From Verrucomicrobiota bacterium (GTDB lineage Bacteria > Verrucomicrobiota > Verrucomicrobiia > Chthoniobacterales > UBA10450): a stretch of 6,402 nucleotides of DNA. The DNA lies in NCBI GenBank assembly GCA_003219335.1, contig QHOF01000322.1, positions 1-6,402 on the forward strand, written 5' to 3'. The notes under the pieces are model-generated. The model worked only from the letters and a program-made list of their open reading frames with translations, searched no databases and was not told where the DNA came from. The position numbers were made by a program, and so were the translations under genes. Position 1 is the stretch's first letter, and each line of letters opens with the position of its first letter. Below, in pieces: positions 1 to 5,774 of this stretch.

Positions 1-44
1 AAAGCGAAAACATCATTAGCATCATCAAGATATAGAGACACTTG

Positions 45-67
45 TTCATGGGGGAATTCATGGGGGA
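45..67 (+). repeat. Short tandem repeat TTCATGGGGGA x2
   Basis: The 11-base word TTCATGGGGGA occurs at 45-55 and again at 57-67, separated by one A, so it is a 12-base period present almost twice. In one frame it reads as a repeated Met-Gly-acid-Phe pattern, but that frame stops at about 101 and has no recognisable product. The function is unknown, and two copies could be chance or replication slippage. Confidence 0.6.
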
Positions 68-170
68 CTCCTTTTTTAGGTTTGACTCAACTAGTCGTTG
101 AATTGCCAATGGAGGAATGCATGTTGGCATGCTAGTTGGTGGCAAGGAAACTCCAGAGGGAAATGAACTA

Positions 171-194
171 ACTATTAGTTGTAAAACTAATAGT
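171..194 (+). repeat. Perfect 10-bp AT-rich hairpin with GTAA loop
   Basis: ACTATTAGTT at 171-180 is exactly complementary to AACTAATAGT at 185-194. The loop is the four bases GTAA, a GNRA-type tetraloop when transcribed on the plus strand. It is not followed by a T tract, so it is not a standard terminator. It could be a structured RNA element or a binding palindrome for a dimeric protein. The sequence shows the symmetry; any role is inference. Confidence 0.6.
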
Positions 195-376
195 GAAATC
201 ATGATGGCAAAGAGCGAAGTTGTGCTCGCGGAGAGTCCGGGAAATTCTATTTCGTGGCGTGGAAGAAGTACCACCGCAAACCCTCTTGCAGCCGCTTGCG
301 AGAAAAGGGGTGCTTACTGCGATGAGTTCCCAACAGAGCTAATGAGGATCAAGACCGGCACAGGCAGCTTCCACTG

Positions 377-529
377 ATGTTCCACTGTTCAACTCCCGTG
401 CGCCTGAACTTTCGCATGAAAGCCGAACAGCAGGGCCGGCAACTGGTCGAGGCCTTCAAGGGCCGATGACCGCTCTACGGCGCAGTTGCGACCTTGGATG
501 TGCAAGTCGAACTCGTCATTGAAAATTAA
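377..529 (+). other. Possible remnant of a coding frame with one in-frame stop
   Basis: Reading from the ATG at 377, the frame gives about 30 residues, meets a TGA at 467-469, and continues in the same frame to a TAA at 527-529. The conceptual product alternates strand-like stretches (VRLNFRM near the start, DVQVELVIEN at the end) around an amphipathic helix (EQQGRQLVEAF), which looks more like protein than random sequence. It ends exactly where the intrinsic hairpin at 529-552 begins. I do not recognise the family. It may be the decayed 3' end of a plus-strand gene, but chance is a real alternative over so short a stretch. Confidence 0.2.
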
Positions 530-552
530 GAGCCCGCAAATATGTGGGCTCT
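521..552 (-). terminator. Intrinsic terminator after the SWIM-nuclease operon
   Basis: Positions 529-538 and 543-552 form a 10-bp stem with one G-T wobble around an ATAA-type four-base loop. Read on the minus strand, the stem is followed at once by TAATTTTC (complement of 521-528), a U-rich tail. It begins six bases after the TAA of the nuclease gene at 558, where an operon terminator is expected. On the plus strand the tail is poor in T, so termination there would be weaker. Confidence 0.8.
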
Positions 553-557
553 GTTGA

Positions 558-1352
558 TTAGGCAATTCTTACCAGCGTGTCCCTTGCCTTCCCCTTATCT
601 CCCAAACACACCGGCAGGAACTCGCATTGGCGACACCACTTGCCGATTCGCTTGTAGAAGACAGACTGTTCGATCTGATGAGCGACCGTTTCAGCTTTCT
701 CCAGGTATTCCACCACGTCGTCCGGAGTCCTGTCGGTCCTATGCCAGCGGATTTTCGGCGCTTTGGTTTTCACCAATACGCAAACCGCAATCTGCTGAAC
801 GTCAGGTTCTGCCAGTTTGTAAGCCGTCACCTGGTCAAGCAAGTCGACTTCGTAATCCTCGAAGTCGCTGGCGGCGGTTTTGAACTCTATGAGCGTTCTC
901 TTGCCGTCCATCTCCGCAACGAGATCGATGACGCTGACGAACGGCAGATTCAGGTTGCTCACTCCGAGCTCAAAGATCCGCTCGACCGAAAACACCTGCC
1001 CGATCTTTGGGGCTTCGTCACGCAGAAACTTCTCAAGGAGTCCCTGGCCGATGTCTCGGAGCTTCTGCCAGGACTCCTTTTGTGAGAACCGGAGCTGCAC
1101 GTCATTGAGCGCGTCCCAGTCTTGGAGAAAGGTTCGTGCCGGATCGATCTGGCGCCGGAAGTATTCCGCCAGCGCCAAGTGCATCACAGAACCAAAAACC
1201 AGGCTGGCATTTTCAACCATGGCTCGGAGCTTCTCGATGTAGTACAAGCGGTACTGTTCTGGACAGGTGAGGTACTTTTGCAGGCGGGAGTAAGAAAGAT
1301 GCGGAGTTGCCTCCGCATTGAGTGGTTTGTTGCGATCCGTAGCAGCCATCAT
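558..1352 (-). CDS. PD-(D/E)XK nuclease, Cas4/RecB-like, with Fe-S cysteines
   Basis: A 264-residue protein with the signature of the RecB/AddB/Cas4 nuclease group. It begins with LSYSRLQKYLTCPEQY (residues 19-34), the usual N-terminal helix carrying one cysteine (C30). GSVMHLALAEYF (54-65) supplies the conserved motif I histidine, H58. The metal-binding core is D143 followed by E156-F-K158 (IEFKTA), then the Q174-x3-Y178 motif. C240, C243 and C249 near the C-terminus, with C30, match the four ligands of the 4Fe-4S cluster in AddB and Cas4. All catalytic residues are present, so it is probably an active metal-dependent DNA nuclease. Its start overlaps the stop of the SWIM gene (ATGA), indicating translational coupling; a second ATG follows immediately. 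There is no cas1 or cas2 nearby, so a CRISPR-adaptation role is unsupported. Mobile-element recombination or DNA-end processing is likelier, by inference. Confidence 0.88.
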   Translation of the reverse strand: MMAATDRNKPLNAEATPHLSYSRLQKYLTCPEQYRLYYIEKLRAMVENASLVFGSVMHLALAEYFRRQIDPARTFLQDWDALNDVQLRFSQKESWQKLRDIGQGLLEKFLRDEAPKIGQVFSVERIFELGVSNLNLPFVSVIDLVAEMDGKRTLIEFKTAASDFEDYEVDLLDQVTAYKLAEPDVQQIAVCVLVKTKAPKIRWHRTDRTPDDVVEYLEKAETVAHQIEQSVFYKRIGKWCRQCEFLPVCLGDKGKARDTLVRIA

Positions 1353-1996
1353 GCTGCACCGTTGCCTTTCCGCCGGTAATCAGCGGGGAGCACTTGCACC
1401 ACGTTCAGATACCGGCCATCCGAGCTCTGCTGGGCGATGACACGACATGGCAGATCGACCCGCAACCCCGGTTCGACTTCCTGGGTAGAGAGCTTTTCGC
1501 CAGCCGCTGCAATGGCACGCACGATCTGGCCGAGAGTACCGAAGAACCGCGCACGCCGGCCGTTCACGTCAACGTTTAGGATGGAGATCGAGTCAATCCT
1601 GCCGTCGGGACTGAGGCTGCGTTTGATCACCATCTGGGATGGAATAGAGTTGGTGTTTTCAGGCTGGACCTCGCCAGATTTGACCTGGGAAGATCCTTCC
1701 GTCTGGATTGCCGCTCTCTCTTCCGAGGAGTAGACCTCCATTGAACGAGCGGCTCCGGGTTTTCTCTGATAATCCTGGATGGCCAGAATGTGCTTGCACG
1801 TCCAACTGGGGTCTTCTGCGACGTGCTTCTCGAAGTCTGGACAGCTGCATCGAAGGGTTTCGCCGTCACCGGAAACCAGGTAGTACCGGGAGGGGTTATG
1901 GGCTGAGCGCACCCGCCACCCTTCGTCGGTGGTTGAGATCACCAACAAGTCTTTCTCTGCGCGTTCCGAACGAGAGTCGAACTGTTCCTGCGTCAT
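1349..1996 (-). CDS. SWIM zinc-finger protein with a C-terminal domain of unknown function
   Basis: A 215-residue protein. Residues 37-75 contain a SWIM finger: C50-x-C52 then C67-x-H69, preceded by the typical strand RYYLVSGDG and with CSCPDF in its core. SWIM fingers bind zinc and are thought to mediate DNA or protein binding. Residues 80-120 are a polar, Ser/Glu/Gln-rich linker. Residues 122-206 form a second, beta-rich region (MVIKRSLSPDGRIDSISILN and, near the end, SDGRYLNVVQVLPADY) that I do not recognise. An OB-like or single-strand-binding fold is possible but unproven. The start is well fixed by AAAAGGAG six bases upstream of the ATG. It is the first gene of a two-gene operon and overlaps the nuclease by four bases, so the two products probably act together, perhaps with the SWIM protein as the DNA-binding partner. 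That role is inference. Confidence 0.82.
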   Translation of the reverse strand: MTQEQFDSRSERAEKDLLVISTTDEGWRVRSAHNPSRYYLVSGDGETLRCSCPDFEKHVAEDPSWTCKHILAIQDYQRKPGAARSMEVYSSEERAAIQTEGSSQVKSGEVQPENTNSIPSQMVIKRSLSPDGRIDSISILNVDVNGRRARFFGTLGQIVRAIAAAGEKLSTQEVEPGLRVDLPCRVIAQQSSDGRYLNVVQVLPADYRRKGNGAA

Positions 1997-2002
1997 ACAA
2001 GT

Positions 2003-2010
2003 CTCCTTTT
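2003..2010 (-). promoter_or_regulatory. Strong ribosome-binding site for the SWIM gene
   Basis: On the minus strand AAAAGGAG lies six bases before the ATG at 1996. It is a near-perfect Shine-Dalgarno match at good spacing and fixes the start of the SWIM gene. Confidence 0.85.
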
Positions 2011-2031
2011 CAGTTGTGAAGGTGCTGTTTC

Positions 2032-2047
2032 GGCTCAGGACTGAGCC
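2032..2047. repeat. 7-bp inverted repeat upstream of the SWIM operon
   Basis: GGCTCAG at 2032-2038 and CTGAGCC at 2041-2047 are perfect inverted arms with only two bases between them. Such a tight spacer suits an operator for a dimeric repressor better than an RNA hairpin. It lies 36 bases upstream of the SWIM start, in what is probably its promoter or leader region. No convincing -35/-10 pair was found beside it. The operator role is inference. Confidence 0.4.
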
Positions 2048-2126
2048 TTGGCTTTCACGATAGGCCCGCAGAGGAAAGCACTAGCCAGGCAAATGTCACG
2101 CGGGCACTATCTTGACTCTGGGCTAA

Positions 2127-3091
2127 ACTGACTCGAAGAAGCAGGTTCTGCGGTCGCTGCCCGAAGAAAGAAAGCCTGACCTGGTTTACTTCAACGTGCC
2201 TGATGCGGCACATCCCATCGCCTTCAATCCGCTAGAGGCTACTGAGGCTGGCGCTAGGCCGCTCGTGGCCTCGGGGCTCATCAGCATTTTCAAAAAGATT
2301 TGGCCGGAGTCTTGGGGACCACGCATGGAGTACATCCTGCGAAGTGTGCTGATCACGCTCCTCGATCTGCACGGAAGCACGCTTCTTGATGTGCCTCGCC
2401 TGTTCGATGATCCAGACTTTCGCAGCTATGCTGTGGGCAGGGTTCAAAATCCCGAGGTACGGCGATTCTGGCTACGAGAGTACCAGAAATACCCGCCACA
2501 CTTCCGCGCCGAAGCCATCGCTCCCATCCAAAACAAGGTCGGCGAGTTTCTCGTAAACCCGCTCCTGCAGCGCATTGTCGGCCAGCCCAAGAGCAGCTTT
2601 GACCTGAGGCAGGTGATGGACGAAGGCAATCGGCGAGGACACGGCAGCGCTGCTTGGAGCAATGCTGGTGACTAAGCTTGGCCTGGCAGCTTTGAGCCGG
2701 GCTGATGTCCCCGAAGCGGAACGGCGGGATTTCTATTTATATGTAGATGAATTTCCTCTGTTTACGACGACGAGCTTTGCCACCATGCTCTCTGAGATGC
2801 GCAAGTACCGGTTAGGCCTAATACTCGCTCACCAGTACTTGGGTCAGCTTGAAGAAGAGACTCGGGATGCCATCCTGGGGAATATCGGCACGACCATCGC
2901 CTTCCGGCTTGACTGATGCTCTCACGCTCGAAAAGGAATTTTGGCCGGAGCTCAATGCCGGCGACCTCATCAGCCTGCCCAACTACCACATCTACTTGAA
3001 GGTAATGATCGACGGCGTGGTGTCGAGGCCGTTTAGTGCCGAGACGCTTCCGGTTGTCGCGAAGGAACAAGCGAGTACGCCGTCTCTCTGA
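2127..3091 (+). pseudogene. Broken VirD4/TraG-like conjugative coupling ATPase
   Basis: Three consecutive reading frames together encode most of a VirD4-like HerA/FtsK ATPase. Frame one (from a stop at 2124 to 2675) has the post-Walker-A part: VLRSLPEERKPDLVYFNVPD and PIAFNPLE, then the all-helical region WGPRMEYILRSVLITLLD. Frame two carries GEDTAALLGAMLVTK from about 2635, Walker B FYLYVDEF at about 2731-2754, and the sensor-like LILAHQYLGQL, then ends at a TGA at 2916. Frame three continues with DALTLEKEFWPE to the C-terminal SRPFSAETL and stops at 3091. Lesions: the N-terminus with Walker A is absent; about 10 codons with the pre-sensor strand are deleted near 2630; a further frameshift lies near 2910. 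The intact ATPase at 3827-5104 shows the same blocks in order but is clearly diverged, so this is a paralogue from another element, not a fresh duplicate. It cannot be functional as read. Confidence 0.88.
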
Positions 3092-3900
3092 AATCCCGCG
3101 GGGTAGCGAAAATCGGCCCTCCCGAAGTCCTGCCCGCAGAGCTCCGCGGTTGTGATCCAGAACATGCGGTGCTTGTAGTGGTCTGAAAGATGCGTGAGGA
3201 GATTCCGTCTCCGGGCTTCAGTCCGCACCACCACGATGACCCGGAACTGGTTGAAATCATCCCAGTCCCCCAGGCATTCCTCGGAGTTGTAGTACTCGTA
3301 ATACTTGACGAGCTTTCTCAGGAGTTGAGGCTCGCCATTCATGTATTTCCCCAGCTTTGACCTCTCGATCTCAAGGAAGTAGTAGAACGTATTCTCGCCG
3401 TCAGGTTTTAATGGATCGGTAATCGCGAACAGCGCGTCCGGATTCACCGCCTTCTTGAGATCGTGCTGCCGCCAGTAAAGATCAAGCTGCTTGCTCCCGC
3501 AGAACTCCTTTACCGCGAAATGGAAGCGGCTGATCTCGTGTTCATGATCGAGGGTTCTTGGTGAGTGGTCATCGTTGGCTTTCGCGTCGCCATTGGCCAG
3601 GCCCTCTTCCTCCGCAAGCTCAAGTCCTTTTGAAGAGAGCCAATACACTTGCCGGTAATACAGGAATCGTTCTGACCGGCCAAAATCAACTAGGGGGGCG
3701 CGGTTCACATATCCCATCTGAGAGAAGTCCCGAAGAATCCGGCGGACCGCCCGTTCGTGAGAGTCGATGCATGTGGAGGAGTTCGGAAGGAGTCGGTAGA
3801 AGTCCGATGTGTTGAGATAAGAGAATTCAACGAGCAGCGACAGAATCTCCCGCCGCGGTTTCGTTACTCTGAACTCTGCTGTCTGCCTCGTGTTGCCCAT
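2992..3900 (-). CDS. Replication-relaxation (MobC-like) family protein, C-terminus probably frameshifted
   Basis: A 302-residue protein resembling the Replic_Relax family, found beside VirD4-like ATPases on plasmids and integrative elements. Residues 16-95 look like a winged helix (REILSLLVEFSYL, then HERAVRRILRDFSQMGYV and a YWLSSKGLELA wing and helix). The middle has HEHEISRFHFAV (119-130), then NPDALF (153-158) and YYFLEIERSK (173-182), a PD...ExE arrangement reminiscent of a nuclease-like fold, and KLVKYYEYY (196-204). From about residue 260 the sequence no longer fits. The neighbouring frame reads PIFATPRDFRETAYSL, the sort of ending expected for this family, and stops at 3033. The last 40 residues given here are therefore probably a frameshift product, partly antisense to the pseudogene. 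The start overlaps the end of the upstream ATPase gene by 74 bases and has no clear Shine-Dalgarno site, so translation is probably coupled. Confidence 0.75.
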   Translation of the reverse strand: MGNTRQTAEFRVTKPRREILSLLVEFSYLNTSDFYRLLPNSSTCIDSHERAVRRILRDFSQMGYVNRAPLVDFGRSERFLYYRQVYWLSSKGLELAEEEGLANGDAKANDDHSPRTLDHEHEISRFHFAVKEFCGSKQLDLYWRQHDLKKAVNPDALFAITDPLKPDGENTFYYFLEIERSKLGKYMNGEPQLLRKLVKYYEYYNSEECLGDWDDFNQFRVIVVVRTEARRRNLLTHLSDHYKHRMFWITTAELCGQDFGRADFRYPAGFQRDGVLACSFATTGSVSALNGLDTTPSIITFK

Positions 3901-5104
3901 GCTTTGCGCGCTTCGGCCTGCCTGCTGGTTTTACTTCTTCGTCTTTCAACAGTAGGGCGTCTTTGGGAGGCTCGCAAGAGTACTGCTCAATCGTGCGTTT
4001 GCGGATGATTTCAGCGTAACTGGCGCGTGAGTACTCGGGCGGTGTGGGGGTCTTTATGAGCGTTGTATGAGCGTTTGCATCCCGATAGATTGCTCTCCCT
4101 GGGACAAGTGTCGGGAGATAAGCTATATAGTCCTCGTCAATTTCCCCCTTAAACAGGTGGGCGTCTTTTTGTCCGAGCCGGAAAAGGATCATCGTTGATA
4201 CGTTGCCGAATATTGAAGCTCGTATCTTCGTTTCGAGCTGGTCAACGTACTGGTGGGCAAGCGTGAGGCAGAGCTTGAAACCTCCCGCTTCGGAAAGGAT
4301 CACGTCGAAAGCCGAGGTCTGGAAGTTTTGGAACTCATCGGTATAGAAATAAAACGGTATCCGGTCCTTCGGTTTCTGGTATTGCCGCCGCATTGCTGCC
4401 TGCTGGAACTTTGAGACGAGAAGTGTGCCGAGAAGATTGCCGGATTCCTTGCCGACTTTTGCGAGGTTCACGAGCAGGACTTTCCTCGTTTCCATGAGGT
4501 CGAATATGTTGAGCTTTGCATTCTGGCTTCCGAGCATCCCTTTGAGGCTGGGCGTCAGAATAAATTTTGACATTCGGGATAGGATGGGACTCGTCGCATC
4601 CTTTGGTAAATGGGGAAATTGCTTTTCCCAGTAGAGTAGGAGGTCGCGGTTACGGACCTTCCCGAGAATCTTTTTCCGGTACTCGTTGTCCGCCAGGAAG
4701 TAATAAATATCCAGGAAAGTGGTTCCTTCGACGGTGAGGAGGGTGTTAAGGGCATGTCGGAGGATAGCATCCATCCGTTCACCCCAGGTCTCGGAAAACC
4801 TTCTGAAGGTGACGAAGAGGTCGTCAGCCAGCATGTCCCGTTCTCGTTCGCCTTTCCAGCTCATGAAGTCAATTGGGATCGGCGTCATTCCGTCGAGGTA
4901 AATCGTATCTGCAACCCGTGATTTCGGGATGAAGTGGATGAGCTTTTCCACAAGGTCGCCCTTGGGGTCGAGCACGGCAACGCCTTTGCCGCGGGCAATA
5001 TCTTGGAGTGCCATCCAATGCATCAGGGTGCTTTTGCCGTGCCGAGTTTTACCGGCAATGTAGATGTGGCGGTCTCTTACTTTGTCGTCGATAGTGAATT
5101 TCAT
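3827..5104 (-). CDS. VirD4/TraG-like coupling ATPase lacking an N-terminal membrane domain
   Basis: A 425-residue ATPase of the HerA/FtsK superfamily, of the type that feeds DNA to conjugative machinery. Walker A is GKTRHGKST (residues 18-26), followed by GVAVLDPKGDL (41-51), a strand typical of VirD4/TraG proteins. An all-alpha insert covers roughly 95-190 (TWGERMDAILRHALNTLL). VLLVNLAKVGKESGNLLGTL (209-228) is the pre-Walker-B block; Walker B is FYFYTDEF (251-258) with D256 and E257; TLAHQYVDQL (281-290) carries the sensor glutamine. The last 40 residues are polar and basic. The catalytic motifs are complete. Most relatives have a long membrane-anchored N-terminus before Walker A, but here Walker A starts at residue 18 and no transmembrane segment is seen. 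The gene upstream, overlapping by ATGA, encodes a one-TM protein that may supply the anchor. Substrate and coupling to a secretion channel are inferred, as no T4SS gene is present in the window. Confidence 0.88.
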   Translation of the reverse strand: MKFTIDDKVRDRHIYIAGKTRHGKSTLMHWMALQDIARGKGVAVLDPKGDLVEKLIHFIPKSRVADTIYLDGMTPIPIDFMSWKGERERDMLADDLFVTFRRFSETWGERMDAILRHALNTLLTVEGTTFLDIYYFLADNEYRKKILGKVRNRDLLLYWEKQFPHLPKDATSPILSRMSKFILTPSLKGMLGSQNAKLNIFDLMETRKVLLVNLAKVGKESGNLLGTLLVSKFQQAAMRRQYQKPKDRIPFYFYTDEFQNFQTSAFDVILSEAGGFKLCLTLAHQYVDQLETKIRASIFGNVSTMILFRLGQKDAHLFKGEIDEDYIAYLPTLVPGRAIYRDANAHTTLIKTPTPPEYSRASYAEIIRKRTIEQYSCEPPKDALLLKDEEVKPAGRPKRAKHGQHEADSRVQSNETAAGDSVAAR

Positions 5105-5583
5105 TCGTCGGAGCCGATGATGATATGGTCGGAAGGTCCGGAGCCTTTCGATCCTGGACGGTCGACCTTGAGAATCGTGATACCGAGCTGTTGTTCAAAG
5201 TTCTTGAGGTTTACGTTCGGGTTAGCCGTGAGGATCTCCTTGATTTTGTCGTCAATCTCTTCCGGGCTGATGAGGTGGGCAAGGATATTGCCGATGTCTG
5301 GTTGGCGTGGGATCGTGTAGCTCACTACAGCCTGAGGACAGACGACGATTCTGCCTGCGACGATTTTCTTTCCCAGACTACCGAGAAACGCCTCTGCGAT
5401 CGATTCTGGCGGTTTACCCTCCGCCAGTCGTTGAAACATCTTCTCGGTTTTCTCGCGCTCTTCGGGCGATGTGGATTTCTTATCGTATTTCTTATATTCC
5501 CAGCGGTTCCAGAGAACCAAGAGCAAGACTAAGAGGGCAAATAGCGATACAACTACGATGATCTCAATAGTCACCGGGTTCAT
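5101..5583 (-). CDS. Small single-pass membrane protein, first gene of the coupling-ATPase operon
   Basis: A 160-residue protein I do not recognise by family. Residues 5-25 (TIEIIVVVSLFALLVLLLVL) are one strongly hydrophobic helix with no signal-peptidase site, followed by WNRWEYKKYDKK, a basic stretch predicting a cytoplasmic C-terminus. Residues 39-70 are a charged helical segment, 70-100 include strand-like GRIVVCPQAVVSYTI, and 105-140 look helical then beta (SPEEIDDKIKEIL, LGITILKV). The stop overlaps the ATPase start as ATGA, indicating coupled translation at matched amounts. Given that the ATPase has no membrane domain, this protein is a good candidate for its anchor or for the missing N-terminal domain of a split coupling protein; that is inference from context only. 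The Shine-Dalgarno match ahead of the ATG is weak (GGAC, five to six bases away). Confidence 0.75.
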   Translation of the reverse strand: MNPVTIEIIVVVSLFALLVLLLVLWNRWEYKKYDKKSTSPEEREKTEKMFQRLAEGKPPESIAEAFLGSLGKKIVAGRIVVCPQAVVSYTIPRQPDIGNILAHLISPEEIDDKIKEILTANPNVNLKNFEQQLGITILKVDRPGSKGSGPSDHIIIGSDE

Positions 5584-5649
5584 TGCCGTCCAATCCTAGT
5601 GCGGTCAGCACAACCCCGGCTTGCAATAGGCAAGGGTAATAACCTGGCC

Positions 5650-5721
5650 CAGACGAGCGCAACGATGCCGAATCCACACGGGAACGATTACCCGTCTAAG
5701 AGTAACAAGTTGCAGACGAGC
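5650..5721 (+). repeat. 9-bp direct repeats CAGACGAGC, 63 bp apart
   Basis: CAGACGAGC occurs at 5650-5658 and 5713-5721. The distance between starts is 63 bases, close to six helical turns, so both copies would face the same side of the DNA. This spacing suits cooperative binding or a small regulatory loop, and the location between divergent genes fits. Two 9-mers may still be coincidence. Confidence 0.4.
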
Positions 5722-5734
5722 TGCGCTTCTCGTG

Positions 5735-5750
5735 TCTCCCGCAAGGGAGA
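5735..5750 (+). repeat. Hairpin with GCAA tetraloop ahead of the HTH gene
   Basis: TCTCCC at 5735-5740 pairs perfectly with GGGAGA at 5745-5750 around a GCAA loop, a stable GNRA-type tetraloop. It sits 24 bases upstream of the HTH start and just before the proposed ribosome-binding site. It could form in the leader mRNA of the HTH gene. There is no T tract, so it is not a simple terminator. Confidence 0.45.
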
Positions 5751-5763
5751 GGAATTCACCTTT

Positions 5764-5767
5764 GAGG
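5764..5767 (+). promoter_or_regulatory. Ribosome-binding site deciding the HTH start
   Basis: GAGG lies seven bases before the ATG at 5775, a suitable distance. This favours that ATG over an in-frame TTG at 5769 and a second ATG at 5793. Confidence 0.5.
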
Positions 5768-5774
5768 TTTGGAG

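Larger units (their letters stand above)
1..528. other. Left region without a confident gene
   Basis: About 530 bases in which I recognise no protein family, tRNA or rRNA. The first 200 bases are visibly richer in A+T than the operon to the right. One open frame runs 117-377 (86 residues). Its ATG is only one base after a GGAGG, which is too close for a normal Shine-Dalgarno site, and its translation has no motif or membrane segment I recognise, so I do not call it a gene. Its stop overlaps an ATG at 377 that opens a 30-residue frame. The region also holds a short tandem repeat and a perfect hairpin, listed separately. It could be flanking sequence, decayed gene remnants or an untranslated RNA. 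Confidence 0.5.
5584..5774. promoter_or_regulatory. Divergent control region between the ATPase operon and the HTH gene
   Basis: A 191-base non-coding stretch between two divergent genes, so it must hold or receive promoters in both directions. I could not identify convincing -35/-10 pairs. It is rich in short symmetric elements: CTTGC/GCAAG arms at 5620-5634, ACGGG/CCCGT arms at 5678-5695, and the direct repeats and hairpin listed separately. The adjacent HTH gene is an obvious candidate to bind here, as such regulators often control a divergent operon and themselves. This is inference. Confidence 0.5.

Noticed and set aside
117..377. 86-codon plus-strand frame as a real gene
   Set aside because: GGAGG is only one base from the ATG, no motif is recognised, and the frame contains a perfect hairpin. 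It is described only as part of the unassigned left region.
380..410. tRNA T-arm-like GTTCAACTC near 388
   Set aside because: The flanking bases do not form a five-pair T stem and no anticodon or acceptor arm fits around it.
627..1085. Long plus-strand open frame (152 codons) across the nuclease gene
   Set aside because: It lies antisense to the nuclease, whose minus-strand frame carries complete catalytic motifs; this frame has no recognisable motif or start signal.
558..1352. Cas4 gene implying a CRISPR-Cas locus
   Set aside because: The residues match the wider Cas4/RecB/AddB nuclease group, but no cas1, cas2, effector gene or repeat-spacer array is present in the window.
2299..2950. Repeated TTGGCCGGAG words at about 2299 and 2941
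   Set aside because: Both fall in coding sequence of the same pseudogene at Trp-Pro-Glu codons; a 10-base match explained by shared codons is not a meaningful repeat.
4934..5320. Plus-strand open frame of 128 codons over the ATPase start and membrane-protein gene
   Set aside because: It crosses the boundary of two well-supported minus-strand genes, antisense to the Walker A region, and shows no family signature.
5125..5532. Plus-strand open frame of 135 codons over the membrane-protein gene
   Set aside because: It is antisense to a gene with a clear transmembrane helix and ATGA coupling to the ATPase; its own product shows no domain.
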